Below, piece by piece: positions 1 through 6,048 of a DNA stretch of 6,711 nucleotides. The stretch's first letter is position 1. Every line of letters starts with the position of its first letter. The notes beneath the pieces are model-generated. The model saw only the letters and a list, made by a program, of their open reading frames with translations, was not told where the DNA came from and did not search any database. Location: NCBI GenBank assembly GCA_003643935.1, contig QMLJ01000064.1:1-6711 (forward strand). Direction: 5' to 3'. This DNA comes from Deltaproteobacteria bacterium. Its GTDB lineage: Bacteria > Desulfobacterota > Desulfomonilia > UBA1062. The position numbers and the translations under genes are program-made.

Positions 1-50
1 ACATACCTACGTAACCTATTTGTTGCAGACAAGGATTTAATATTTTTTAC

Positions 51-79
51 TGGACAAGAAAATGTTTTTATGTTAAAAA
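51..79 (+). promoter_or_regulatory. candidate distal promoter P1
   Basis: A -35-like TGGACA (51-56, five of six to TTGACA) is followed after 17 bases by TAAAAA (74-79, four of six to TATAAT). A TG at 71-72 sits in the extended -10 position. Transcription would begin near 86 and read into hydB. The region is AT-rich, so a chance match is possible. Bacterial sigma-70-type recognition is assumed, not shown. Confidence 0.35.
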
Positions 80-141
80 TTAAACAAAAGATGGAGGTAA
101 ATACTAAAAAAAGGTTTTGTGTGGACAACGAGATGTGTTTG
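51..141 (+). repeat. pair of direct repeats, TGGACAA-type, upstream of hydB
   Basis: Two 20-base units, 51-70 and 122-141, match at 15 of 20 positions. The shared core is TGGACAA, four variable bases, then ATGT and a T-run. Their starts are 71 bases apart, close to seven helical turns. Each unit contains the -35-like box of one promoter candidate, so the similarity may reflect promoter duplication or a bound regulator. In AT-rich DNA coincidence cannot be excluded. Confidence 0.4.
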
Positions 142-149
142 GTTATAAC
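122..149 (+). promoter_or_regulatory. candidate proximal promoter P2 of the hydrogenase operon
   Basis: TGGACA (122-127, five of six to TTGACA) is separated by 16 bases from TATAAC (144-149, five of six to TATAAT). The start would be near 156, giving a short leader of about 24 bases that already contains the purine-rich ribosome binding site of hydB. The -10 box lies inside the 8-base palindrome GTTATAAC (142-149). This is the better of the two promoter candidates in the upstream region. Confidence 0.45.
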
Positions 150-161
150 TAGGTAAAATAA

Positions 162-173
162 AAGGAGAAGGAG
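162..173 (+). promoter_or_regulatory. ribosome binding site of hydB
   Basis: The purine run AAGGAGAAGGAG holds two overlapping Shine-Dalgarno candidates. The downstream GGAG (170-173) lies 6 bases before the ATG at 180, which supports that start and efficient initiation of the first operon gene. Confidence 0.75.
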
Positions 174-179
174 AACCAG

Positions 180-1211
180 ATGAGAGTCATCAAAAAAGAG
201 GACTTCAAGGAATTTGTTAATTTGTTGATAGGAGATGATACTAAGGAAGTGGTTGGGGTAAAGGCAAAAGGTGGCAAATTTGTATACGATGAACTTAGTT
301 CGGCAGATGAACTAAGGCTGGATTTCGATGTTACTGTGCTTTCTCCCAAGAAGTACTTTATGCCGCCGGTAGAAACCCTGTTAAGATACGATCTCTCTTC
401 TGACTTCAAGGTTGAACCTGTAAACGAGGTTACGCCTCTTATTATTATAGGTATACACCCCTATGACCTTATTGCCCTGCAGCAGCTAGAGACTGTTTTC
501 AGGGATACATATCCTGATGCAAATCACCTGCTTAAACTCGAGCGCTCTATCCTCATAGGTACGAACATGCAAAACGTGTCCCCCCATTCTTTTGCAGCCA
601 GCATGGGTACAGCAACTACAAGATATGGTTATGATCTTATGTTGACGGACATCGGAGACAGTTATTACATAGAGATAGGTTCTGACAGAGGTGAGGACCT
701 GCTCGAGAGATACGCAAGGGTATCAAAGCCTGACAAGACACACGAGCAAAGATTTGAATCGGTAATAAATGGTATAGAATCTAAGTTCCAGAAGGCCCTG
801 AATTTCCCCCCAGAGGAATTACCGTCCATACTTGCCAGGACATATGACAGCAAGTTGTGGGCTGAGAAGGCAGAGAAGTGTCTTAGCTGCGGATCATGTA
901 ACCTGGTATGCCCTACATGCTACTGTTTTGATGTGCAGGATGTTACCGAGCTGAACCTAAGAAGGGGCGAAAGGATAAGAACCTGGGACGGTTGCCTGCT
1001 CGAGGACTTTGCAAAGGTTGCTACAGGTGAGAACTTCAGGGAAGACAGGGCGTCACGCTATAGGCATAGGTTTATGAGGAAAGGTAAATTTCTCTACGAG
1101 AGGTTTGGTTTTATAGCTTGCGTTGGATGCGGCAGGTGTGCATCTGGTTGCCTTCCTGACATAGCTGACCCTGTGGAAATCTACAATACCCTAAAGGAGG
1201 AAGCACTATGA
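180..1211 (+). CDS. hydB: group 3b [NiFe] hydrogenase (sulfhydrogenase) beta subunit, 4Fe-4S dicluster protein
   Basis: This 343-residue cytoplasmic iron-sulfur subunit is expected to relay electrons between the small subunit HydD and the flavin subunit HydG. About 220 N-terminal residues form the domain shared by HydB and AsrA proteins. Next come two ferredoxin-type cluster motifs: C234-x2-C237-x2-C240-x3-C244-P, within the typical CGSCNLVCPTCYCFDV stretch, and C314-x2-C317-x2-C320-x3-C324. Length fits the family. The ATG at 180 has a good ribosome binding site, and there is no signal peptide or membrane segment. Its stop overlaps the hydG start by 4 bases (ATGA), so the two are probably translationally coupled. 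AsrA of anaerobic sulfite reductase is the main alternative by sequence, but the adjacent NiFe small and large subunits settle the assignment. The cluster motifs are seen directly; the electron route is inferred from characterised Pyrococcus enzymes. Confidence 0.92.
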   Translation: MRVIKKEDFKEFVNLLIGDDTKEVVGVKAKGGKFVYDELSSADELRLDFDVTVLSPKKYFMPPVETLLRYDLSSDFKVEPVNEVTPLIIIGIHPYDLIALQQLETVFRDTYPDANHLLKLERSILIGTNMQNVSPHSFAASMGTATTRYGYDLMLTDIGDSYYIEIGSDRGEDLLERYARVSKPDKTHEQRFESVINGIESKFQKALNFPPEELPSILARTYDSKLWAEKAEKCLSCGSCNLVCPTCYCFDVQDVTELNLRRGERIRTWDGCLLEDFAKVATGENFREDRASRYRHRFMRKGKFLYERFGFIACVGCGRCASGCLPDIADPVEIYNTLKEEAL

Positions 1212-2047
1212 CTAGGGAGAATATCACGATTTATACGCCAAGGCCTGCGACCATAAAGAGGATAGAGCAGATGACCGAAAACGAGAAACTCTTTGAGATT
1301 GCCCTTGATGATAATATGCCGCTAGGCCACAACCCAGGCCAGTTTGTTGAGGTCTCCATCATGGGCATAGGCGAAGCCCCCATATCCATATCCTCTCCAC
1401 CCACCAAGACAGACGGCTTTGAGCTCTGTGTAAGGGCAGTGGGAAATGTCACAAAGGCCATGCATGCCATGAATGTGGGTGACAAGTTGGGTATCAGGGG
1501 TCCCTTTGGTAACGGTTTCAATACGAGCATGCTTAAAGGTAGAGACCTGCTCTTCATATGTGGTGGCCTGGGGTTTGCACCCATGAGGTCGCTGATAAAT
1601 TATGTCCTTGCCTACAGAAGGGATTACGGTGAGGTTGCAATCTTGTACGGGTGCAAGAGGCCATGTGATCTACTATTTGCAGACGAGGTAAGACGCTGGA
1701 AATCCATGGATGGAATTCTAGACCACCATCTAACAGTTGACGAGGTATGCGAGGGTGAAAGCTGGGAGCATGATATAGGGGTGATAACAACCTTGATTCC
1801 TAAAACCAAGTTTGATCCAGAGACCACCTATGCACTTGTGTGTGGACCTCCTGTTATGTACCGCTACGTGATCAAGTCTCTAAAGGAAAGAGGTATGCCG
1901 GATGATCACATTATTGTTTCCCTTGAAAGGAGAATGAAATGTGGCCTAGGTAAGTGCGGCCATTGCCAGATAAATTCCACATACGTATGCCAAGATGGTC
2001 CGGTATTCGTGTACTCTGAGATCAAAGACTTACAGGAGGCGTTATGA
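1208..2047 (+). CDS. hydG: group 3b [NiFe] hydrogenase gamma subunit, FAD/NAD(P)-binding
   Basis: This is the 279-residue diaphorase-like subunit that exchanges electrons with NAD(P)H. It belongs to the ferredoxin-NADP reductase / PyrK superfamily. The FAD-binding barrel spans roughly residues 10-105, with APISIS at 58-63 in place of the classical RxYS-type motif and RGPFG at 97-101. The nucleotide-binding domain follows, with GGLGFAP at 119-125 and CGPPVM at 212-217. The C-terminus carries a [2Fe-2S] site: C245-x4-C250-x2-C253-x7-C261. AGGAGG at 1195-1200 lies 7 bases before the ATG, and the start overlaps the hydB stop (ATGA). NAD versus NADP preference cannot be read from the sequence; group 3b enzymes usually favour NADP. 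PyrK of dihydroorotate dehydrogenase has the same fold, but no pyrimidine genes are near. Confidence 0.92.
   Translation: MTRENITIYTPRPATIKRIEQMTENEKLFEIALDDNMPLGHNPGQFVEVSIMGIGEAPISISSPPTKTDGFELCVRAVGNVTKAMHAMNVGDKLGIRGPFGNGFNTSMLKGRDLLFICGGLGFAPMRSLINYVLAYRRDYGEVAILYGCKRPCDLLFADEVRRWKSMDGILDHHLTVDEVCEGESWEHDIGVITTLIPKTKFDPETTYALVCGPPVMYRYVIKSLKERGMPDDHIIVSLERRMKCGLGKCGHCQINSTYVCQDGPVFVYSEIKDLQEAL
2034..2039 (+). promoter_or_regulatory. ribosome binding site of hydD, bears on which ATG is used
   Basis: AGGAGG lies 4 bases before the ATG at 2044 and 7 bases before a second in-frame ATG at 2047. The second spacing is nearer the usual optimum and equals that before hydG and hydA, so the protein may begin one residue later than listed. 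Confidence 0.6.
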
Positions 2048-2814
2048 TGAGACCGTCAGTCAAACCAAGAGTGGCCTTTTTCGATTTTGCCAGTTGTGAG
2101 GGATGCCAGCTTCAGGTAATCAATCTGGAGGAATCCGTCATAGACCTTATAGACATAGTAGACGTGGTGTCTTTCAGAGAGGCCATGAAGGAACATTCGG
2201 ACGATTATGACATAGCCTTTGTAGAGGGTTCAATAATGAGACCCATGGATGCAGAGCGACTGAAAAAGATAAGAGAAAGGGCAAAGATACTGGTAGCACT
2301 GGGCGCTTGTGCATGCATAGGAGGTATAAATGCACTGAGAAACAGGTATTCTGTAGAGCACGTAAAAAAAGTAGTGTACGGTGATGCAGATATAGAAGGA
2401 AATCCTTTCTTCGATGTCTTTCATACAAAGGCTGTTGGTGACGTGGTTGATGTAGACTACTATGTATATGGTTGCCCGATAAGCCGTGATGAGCTAGCCA
2501 AGGTTATTACTTCCCTTGCACTTGGTAAGAAGCCGGAGATACCGAACTACCCTGTTTGCGTGGAGTGCAAGAAAAAGGAGAACGTATGCATATTTGAGAA
2601 GGGTGGTTTCTGCCTGGGACCAGTAACCAGGGCCGGCTGCGGTGCGATATGTCCGACAAACGGTAGCGGATGCGAAGGCTGCCGGGGACTGGTTGACAAT
2701 CCCAACACAGACTCTGAACTGGATGTCCTTAAGAAATATGGACTCACGGTAGAGGATGCACTCGGTAGATTCGACCTCTTCTGCTACAAATACAAGGGGG
2801 AGGTAAGCAAATGA
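2044..2814 (+). CDS. hydD: group 3b [NiFe] hydrogenase delta (small) subunit
   Basis: This 256-residue small subunit sits beside the NiFe subunit and carries iron-sulfur clusters. The proximal [4Fe-4S] ligands fit C18-x2-C21 (SCEGCQ), C89 in LGACACIGG and C144 in YGCP. A C-terminal Cys-rich half holds C172, C175, C182, C190, C199, C203, C210 and C213, enough for two more [4Fe-4S] clusters. That matches the three clusters reported for Pyrococcus sulfhydrogenase delta. There is no twin-arginine signal peptide, which separates it from membrane-bound uptake hydrogenases and places the enzyme in the cytoplasm. ATG 2044 overlaps the hydG stop, and ATG 2047 is an equally plausible start. The 3' end overlaps hydA by 4 bases. 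Cluster assignment of the C-terminal cysteines is inferred from the family. Confidence 0.93.
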   Translation: MMRPSVKPRVAFFDFASCEGCQLQVINLEESVIDLIDIVDVVSFREAMKEHSDDYDIAFVEGSIMRPMDAERLKKIRERAKILVALGACACIGGINALRNRYSVEHVKKVVYGDADIEGNPFFDVFHTKAVGDVVDVDYYVYGCPISRDELAKVITSLALGKKPEIPNYPVCVECKKKENVCIFEKGGFCLGPVTRAGCGAICPTNGSGCEGCRGLVDNPNTDSELDVLKKYGLTVEDALGRFDLFCYKYKGEVSK

Positions 2815-4112
2815 GCAAGAAGATAGAAATAAAGATAGAACATGTAACACGAGTTGAAGGGCATGGAAACATAGTGTTGGATGCAGAGGACGGTGCTGTT
2901 AAGCAGGTGCAGTGGCAGGTGTCTGAAGCGCCCAGATTCTTCGAGGCAATGATGGTGGGTAGAGACTACACGGAACTTACCCACATAGCCTCAAGGATAT
3001 GCGGTATATGCTCCATATCCCATGGCCTGGTCTCTTTGAAGGCTACAGAGAATGCAATGGGTGTGAAGATCTCCGACCAGACACTTTGGCTGAGAAAGTT
3101 GGCTCATCATGCAGAGCACCTGCAGTCTCACGTTCTGCACGTGGGCTATCTGGTGGCACCTGACCTATTCGGCGTGGGCAGTGTATTTCCCCTCGTTGGG
3201 ACGCACAAGGATATCGTGGTAAAGATTATAAAGCTTCATAGGCTTGCAAACGAGATGTCCGATCTTTTCTGCGGAAGGACAACGCACCCTATTACGCTAA
3301 CAGTAGGTGGGTTTACAAAGATACCCACTGAAAAGGAACTTGTGGCCTTGAGGCATAGGCTTGATGATGCCATTGAGACAACAAAAGAGGTTGCAGGGGT
3401 GGTCCTTGAGAACGCGGGTAAGCTTCCCGATTTCACGCGGGAGACCGAGTACATTGCACTGAGTTCTGGTGACGAGTATGCAATGTATGACGGCGTTATA
3501 TCCTCCACAGACGCAGGGAGGCTAAATAACGACGATTATCTAGATATCACTAACGAGTTTGTTGTGCCGTACTCCACTGCAAAGCACGCCAGGCACAAGA
3601 GGGATTCTTACATGGTTGGTGCACTTGCCCGCTTTAATCTCAACAGCGAGAAGCTGAGCCCATTGGCAAAAGATGTTGCCGATATGTTTGGTCTCAAGCC
3701 ATTGAATTATAATCCATACATGAACAGCGTGGCGCAGCTTGTTGAAGTAGCCCACTGCCTGGAGGACTCCATATCCAAGGTCGATGCACTTCTAGATACA
3801 GGGCTTAAGGATGAGGTTCCTGATTTCAAGGTGAATCCAGGAAGGGGCGTTGGGGTAATAGAAGCACCAAGGGGTTTACTGATTCATGACTACACAATAG
3901 ACGAGAACGGTAAATGCATCAAGGCCAACTGCGTAATACCCACGAACCAGAATCATAGGAATATACAGAAGGACATGGAAGTACTTGCGCCACAACTAGT
4001 GGGCCAGGATAAGGATAAAAAAGAGATAGAGCTTACACTGGAGATGCTAGTGAGGGCATATGACCCATGCATCTCTTGTTCCACACACTACCTCAAGGTA
4101 GACTTCGAATAA
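2811..4112 (+). CDS. hydA: group 3b [NiFe] hydrogenase alpha (large, catalytic) subunit
   Basis: This 433-residue catalytic subunit carries the Ni-Fe(CN)2CO site for reversible H2 oxidation and, in some relatives, sulfur or polysulfide reduction. The N-terminal L1 motif is R62-x-C64-G-x-C67-x3-H71 (RICGICSISH). The L2 motif is D418-P-C420-x2-C423-x2-H426. All four nickel-binding cysteines are therefore present, as is the RVEGH segment (residues 14-18) with the Glu implicated in proton transfer. After H426 only YLKVDFE follows, the tail expected to be removed by the protease encoded next. GGGGGAGG (2796-2803) lies 7 bases before the ATG. The gene ends in tandem stops, TAA then TAG. Group 3b is supported by the B-G-D-A gene order; there is no Hdr-linked (3c), F420-linked (3a) or HoxEFU-type (3d) partner. 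Physiological direction cannot be read. Confidence 0.95.
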   Translation: MSKKIEIKIEHVTRVEGHGNIVLDAEDGAVKQVQWQVSEAPRFFEAMMVGRDYTELTHIASRICGICSISHGLVSLKATENAMGVKISDQTLWLRKLAHHAEHLQSHVLHVGYLVAPDLFGVGSVFPLVGTHKDIVVKIIKLHRLANEMSDLFCGRTTHPITLTVGGFTKIPTEKELVALRHRLDDAIETTKEVAGVVLENAGKLPDFTRETEYIALSSGDEYAMYDGVISSTDAGRLNNDDYLDITNEFVVPYSTAKHARHKRDSYMVGALARFNLNSEKLSPLAKDVADMFGLKPLNYNPYMNSVAQLVEVAHCLEDSISKVDALLDTGLKDEVPDFKVNPGRGVGVIEAPRGLLIHDYTIDENGKCIKANCVIPTNQNHRNIQKDMEVLAPQLVGQDKDKKEIELTLEMLVRAYDPCISCSTHYLKVDFE

Positions 4113-4124
4113 TAGCTGTTATAG

Positions 4125-4154
4125 TTGCAGCAGGCACCTGATCCATTGTATTAT
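4125..4154 (+). promoter_or_regulatory. possible internal promoter before the maturation genes
   Basis: In the 82-base gap after hydA, TTGCAG (4125-4130) is followed after 18 bases by TATTAT (4149-4154). The -10 box matches five of six, the -35 box only three of six. A start near 4161 would fit the GTG start of the protease at 4195. The match is weak and the gap may only be a spacer. Confidence 0.2.
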
Positions 4155-4183
4155 GCCTCATGGCAATTTATTGTGTCTGGCTG

Positions 4184-4190
4184 GGAAGGA
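4184..4190 (+). promoter_or_regulatory. ribosome binding site supporting the GTG start of the protease
   Basis: GGAAGGA ends 4 bases before GTG 4195. The upstream in-frame ATG at 4153 has no comparable purine run before it. This favours the shorter protein. Confidence 0.55.
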
Positions 4191-4194
4191 AAAG

Positions 4195-4656
4195 GTGCGT
4201 GAGTTAGGCATCATTGGCATAGGAAATACCCTCATGGGAGACGACGGCGTGGGTGTGAGGCTGTTGGAACTACTTGAGGGTGGAGACCTACCTCAGGGTG
4301 TGAATGTCGTGAATATCGGGACCAATGCCATGGCCCTGCTTCACAGCCTTACACGCTTTGATGCCGTAATAATCCTGGATGCCGTTGATTTCGGCGGGAG
4401 ACCAGGCCAGGCATTAGAGATAAACCCGGACGATGTAATCTCAAAAAAGGAGTTGCTAAGGCTCTCCACCCATGAAAGCGATGTCCTGAATATCATAAGA
4501 TTGTCGAGGGAACTGGGCGAGTGCCCTGAAGACATAAGGATATTTGCCGTGCAGCCCTTTTCCATGAATAGTGGTGAAGGTCTCTCTCCACGGATACAGA
4601 GATTGTTGCCCAGGTATAAAGATGATATCATGAAACTTGTTGACTCCATGCTTTAA
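4195..4656 (+). CDS. [NiFe] hydrogenase maturation protease, HycI/HybD family
   Basis: This nickel-sensing endopeptidase is expected to cut the C-terminal tail of HydA after H426 once nickel is inserted. With the GTG start it has 153 residues, close to the usual 150-160, and opens MRELGIIGIGN, as family members do. The GxGNxLxxDDGxG motif spans residues 8-20. D17, D62 (in IILDAVD) and H93 (in STHESD) correspond to the three metal ligands E16, D62 and H93 of E. coli HybD. An in-frame ATG at 4153 would add 14 residues (MPHGNLLCLAGKEK) not expected in the family, and it lacks a ribosome binding site. The gene follows its presumed substrate hydA after 82 bases and precedes hypC by 56. It is recognised by family; the name depends on the nomenclature used (frxA-, hycI- or hyaD-like). 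Confidence 0.9.
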   Translation: MRELGIIGIGNTLMGDDGVGVRLLELLEGGDLPQGVNVVNIGTNAMALLHSLTRFDAVIILDAVDFGGRPGQALEINPDDVISKKELLRLSTHESDVLNIIRLSRELGECPEDIRIFAVQPFSMNSGEGLSPRIQRLLPRYKDDIMKLVDSML

Positions 4657-4712
4657 ATGCGCATGGGTATAGGTAATAAGCTGATACCAGCCGAAGGAAA
4701 AGAGAGGGGATC

Positions 4713-4946
4713 ATGTGTGTAGGTTTTCCAGGCAAGATTGTCGATATTGATGGAGATGGTGATTTTGGTGTTGTAGATATAGGCGGGACGAGGAGACAGG
4801 TAGTGCTCATGCTCATAGACGAGGAGTTGAACCTGGGTGATTATGTCTTGGTCCATGCAGGGTTTGCCATTCACAAGATAGATGAGGACCTGGCAAAAGA
4901 AAAGCTGGACATGCTCGGGGAGTTGGTGGGTAGTGAGATACATTGA
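4713..4946 (+). CDS. hypC: hydrogenase assembly chaperone HypC
   Basis: This 77-residue HypC/HybG-family chaperone binds HypD, carries the Fe(CN)2CO unit and delivers it to the immature large subunit. The N-terminal signature MCVGFPGK is intact, including the essential C2 exposed after Met removal. The conserved VHAGFAI stretch with H48 lies at residues 47-53. The small beta-barrel ends in a helical tail at about residues 56-72. The purine run GAGAGG (4702-4707) lies 5 bases before the ATG. The last 14 bases overlap hypD, so the partner proteins are probably made in a coupled way. Length is typical and nothing is missing. Confidence 0.95.
   Translation: MCVGFPGKIVDIDGDGDFGVVDIGGTRRQVVLMLIDEELNLGDYVLVHAGFAIHKIDEDLAKEKLDMLGELVGSEIH
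4917..4922 (+). promoter_or_regulatory. possible ribosome binding site of hypD inside hypC
   Basis: GGGGAG lies 10 bases before GTG 4933, a rather long spacing. Further G-rich bases lie between. Coupling to hypC translation would compensate for a weak site. Confidence 0.35.
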
Positions 4947-6021
4947 CGAATACAGGGATCGCTCCATCGTGGAAGGCCTTGTCTCCATCATAAATCACAA
5001 GGCAGGAAAGCTGAATGGGGATATTTCCATAATGGAGGTGTGCGGAACGCACACAAACGCCATAGGCCGTTTCGGGATAAGGGGAATGCTCCCATCCAAC
5101 ATAAGGCTCATATCAGGACCAGGGTGCCCGGTATGCGTAACCTCTATTCATGACATAGACATCTCCCTCTACCTCGCTAGGCAGAATGGGGTGATATTTA
5201 CAACCTTTGGAGACATGTTAAGGGTCCCAGGTACAGGTGGAATAAGCCTCCAACAGTTAAGGGCAGAGGGTGCAGATGTACGTATAGTTACATCGCCCAT
5301 GGATTGCATTGCAATCTCCTTGGCAAACCCTGCAAAAAAGGTTGTCTTCATGGGTATAGGCTTTGAGACCACATCCCCTACGGTCGCTGCCCTTATACTT
5401 AGGGCAGAGAAACAAGGCGTGCAAAACCTGTCCGTGCTATCCGTACACAAACTTATACCACCTGCCATGAAGGCACTCATGGACGACCCAGAGCTGAACA
5501 TAGACGGCTTTATCTGCCCAGGCCACGTGAGTACTATTATAGGTGCCAAGGCCTATGATTTTATAGCTGTATCCTCAAGGGCAGCCGTTGTAACCGGCTT
5601 TGAGCCCGTGGATATCCTAGAGGGCATACTCATGATAGTCGACCAGGTGCTGAACTCTGGTTACAAGGTCGAGATCCAGTACGCAAGGGCAGTGAAAGAC
5701 AAGGGCAATCTAAGGGCAAAGGAGATGCTTTCAAAGGTATTTGCCCCGGCTGATGCCGAGTGGAGAGGGCTGGGAATGATGAAATCCAGTGGTCTTGTGA
5801 TTAGACATGACTACGGTATGTTCGATGCGGCTCGTGTATTTGATATACCTGATATCAGCTCCGAAGAGTTCGAAGGATGCATATGTGGTGATATACTAAG
5901 GGGCTACAGTACACCCAAGGAGTGTCCTTTATTCAAGAAGGTCTGCACCCCGCAGAGCCCTGTTGGCCCGTGCATGGTATCCAGCGAGGGTACCTGTGCA
6001 GCATACTACAGGTATTACTGA
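4933..6021 (+). CDS. hypD: hydrogenase maturation protein HypD
   Basis: HypD is a [4Fe-4S] protein that acts with HypC and HypE as the scaffold on which CN and CO ligands are attached to iron. From the GTG at 4933 it has 362 residues, the usual size. The redox/iron site motif C37-G-T-H40 and G62-PGCPVC (C65, C68) are present, as are FTTFGDMLRVPG (89-100) and GIGFETTSPTVA (141-152). The C-terminal cysteines C318, C331, C338, C347 and C355 lie in the family's GDILRG, CPLF, CTP, GPCMVSSEGTCAAYY pattern and supply the [4Fe-4S] ligands. The frame is open back to an ATG at 4882, but that would add 17 residues lying wholly within hypC that resemble nothing in the family. The start overlaps hypC by 14 bases. 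The stop is a single TGA. Confidence 0.95.
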   Translation: MRYIDEYRDRSIVEGLVSIINHKAGKLNGDISIMEVCGTHTNAIGRFGIRGMLPSNIRLISGPGCPVCVTSIHDIDISLYLARQNGVIFTTFGDMLRVPGTGGISLQQLRAEGADVRIVTSPMDCIAISLANPAKKVVFMGIGFETTSPTVAALILRAEKQGVQNLSVLSVHKLIPPAMKALMDDPELNIDGFICPGHVSTIIGAKAYDFIAVSSRAAVVTGFEPVDILEGILMIVDQVLNSGYKVEIQYARAVKDKGNLRAKEMLSKVFAPADAEWRGLGMMKSSGLVIRHDYGMFDAARVFDIPDISSEEFEGCICGDILRGYSTPKECPLFKKVCTPQSPVGPCMVSSEGTCAAYYRYY

Positions 6022-6034
6022 GATGTTTTGCTCC

Positions 6035-6042
6035 AGGTAGGA
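6035..6042 (+). promoter_or_regulatory. ribosome binding site of hypF
   Basis: AGGTAGGA ends 6 bases before GTG 6049. It marks this GTG, rather than the in-frame TTG at 6028, as the start of hypF. Confidence 0.6.
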
Positions 6043-6048
6043 CTCGGC

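Noticed and set aside
51..66. Possible sigma-54 promoter, since both TGGACAA repeats show GG then ATG about 10 bases later.
   Set aside because: The -12 GC is GT in both copies and the TTGC element is poorly matched; sigma-70-type boxes fit at least as well.
180..2047. Anaerobic sulfite reductase AsrA/AsrB instead of hydrogenase beta/gamma subunits.
   Set aside because: The sequences are similar, but no AsrC siroheme subunit follows; the coupled neighbours are NiFe small and large subunits.
2811..4112. Group 3a (F420), 3c (Mvh/Hdr) or 3d (Hox) hydrogenase.
   Set aside because: There are no FrhB-, HdrA/MvhD- or HoxEFU-like partners; gene order and subunit types match group 3b.
4154..4165. 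Small inverted repeat TGCC-tcat-GGCA after hydA as a terminator.
   Set aside because: The stem has only 4 pairs and no T-run follows.
4882..4932. Longer HypD beginning at ATG 4882.
   Set aside because: The extra 17 residues (MRTWQKKSWTCSGSWWV) are an out-of-frame reading of hypC; family-like sequence and length begin at GTG 4933.
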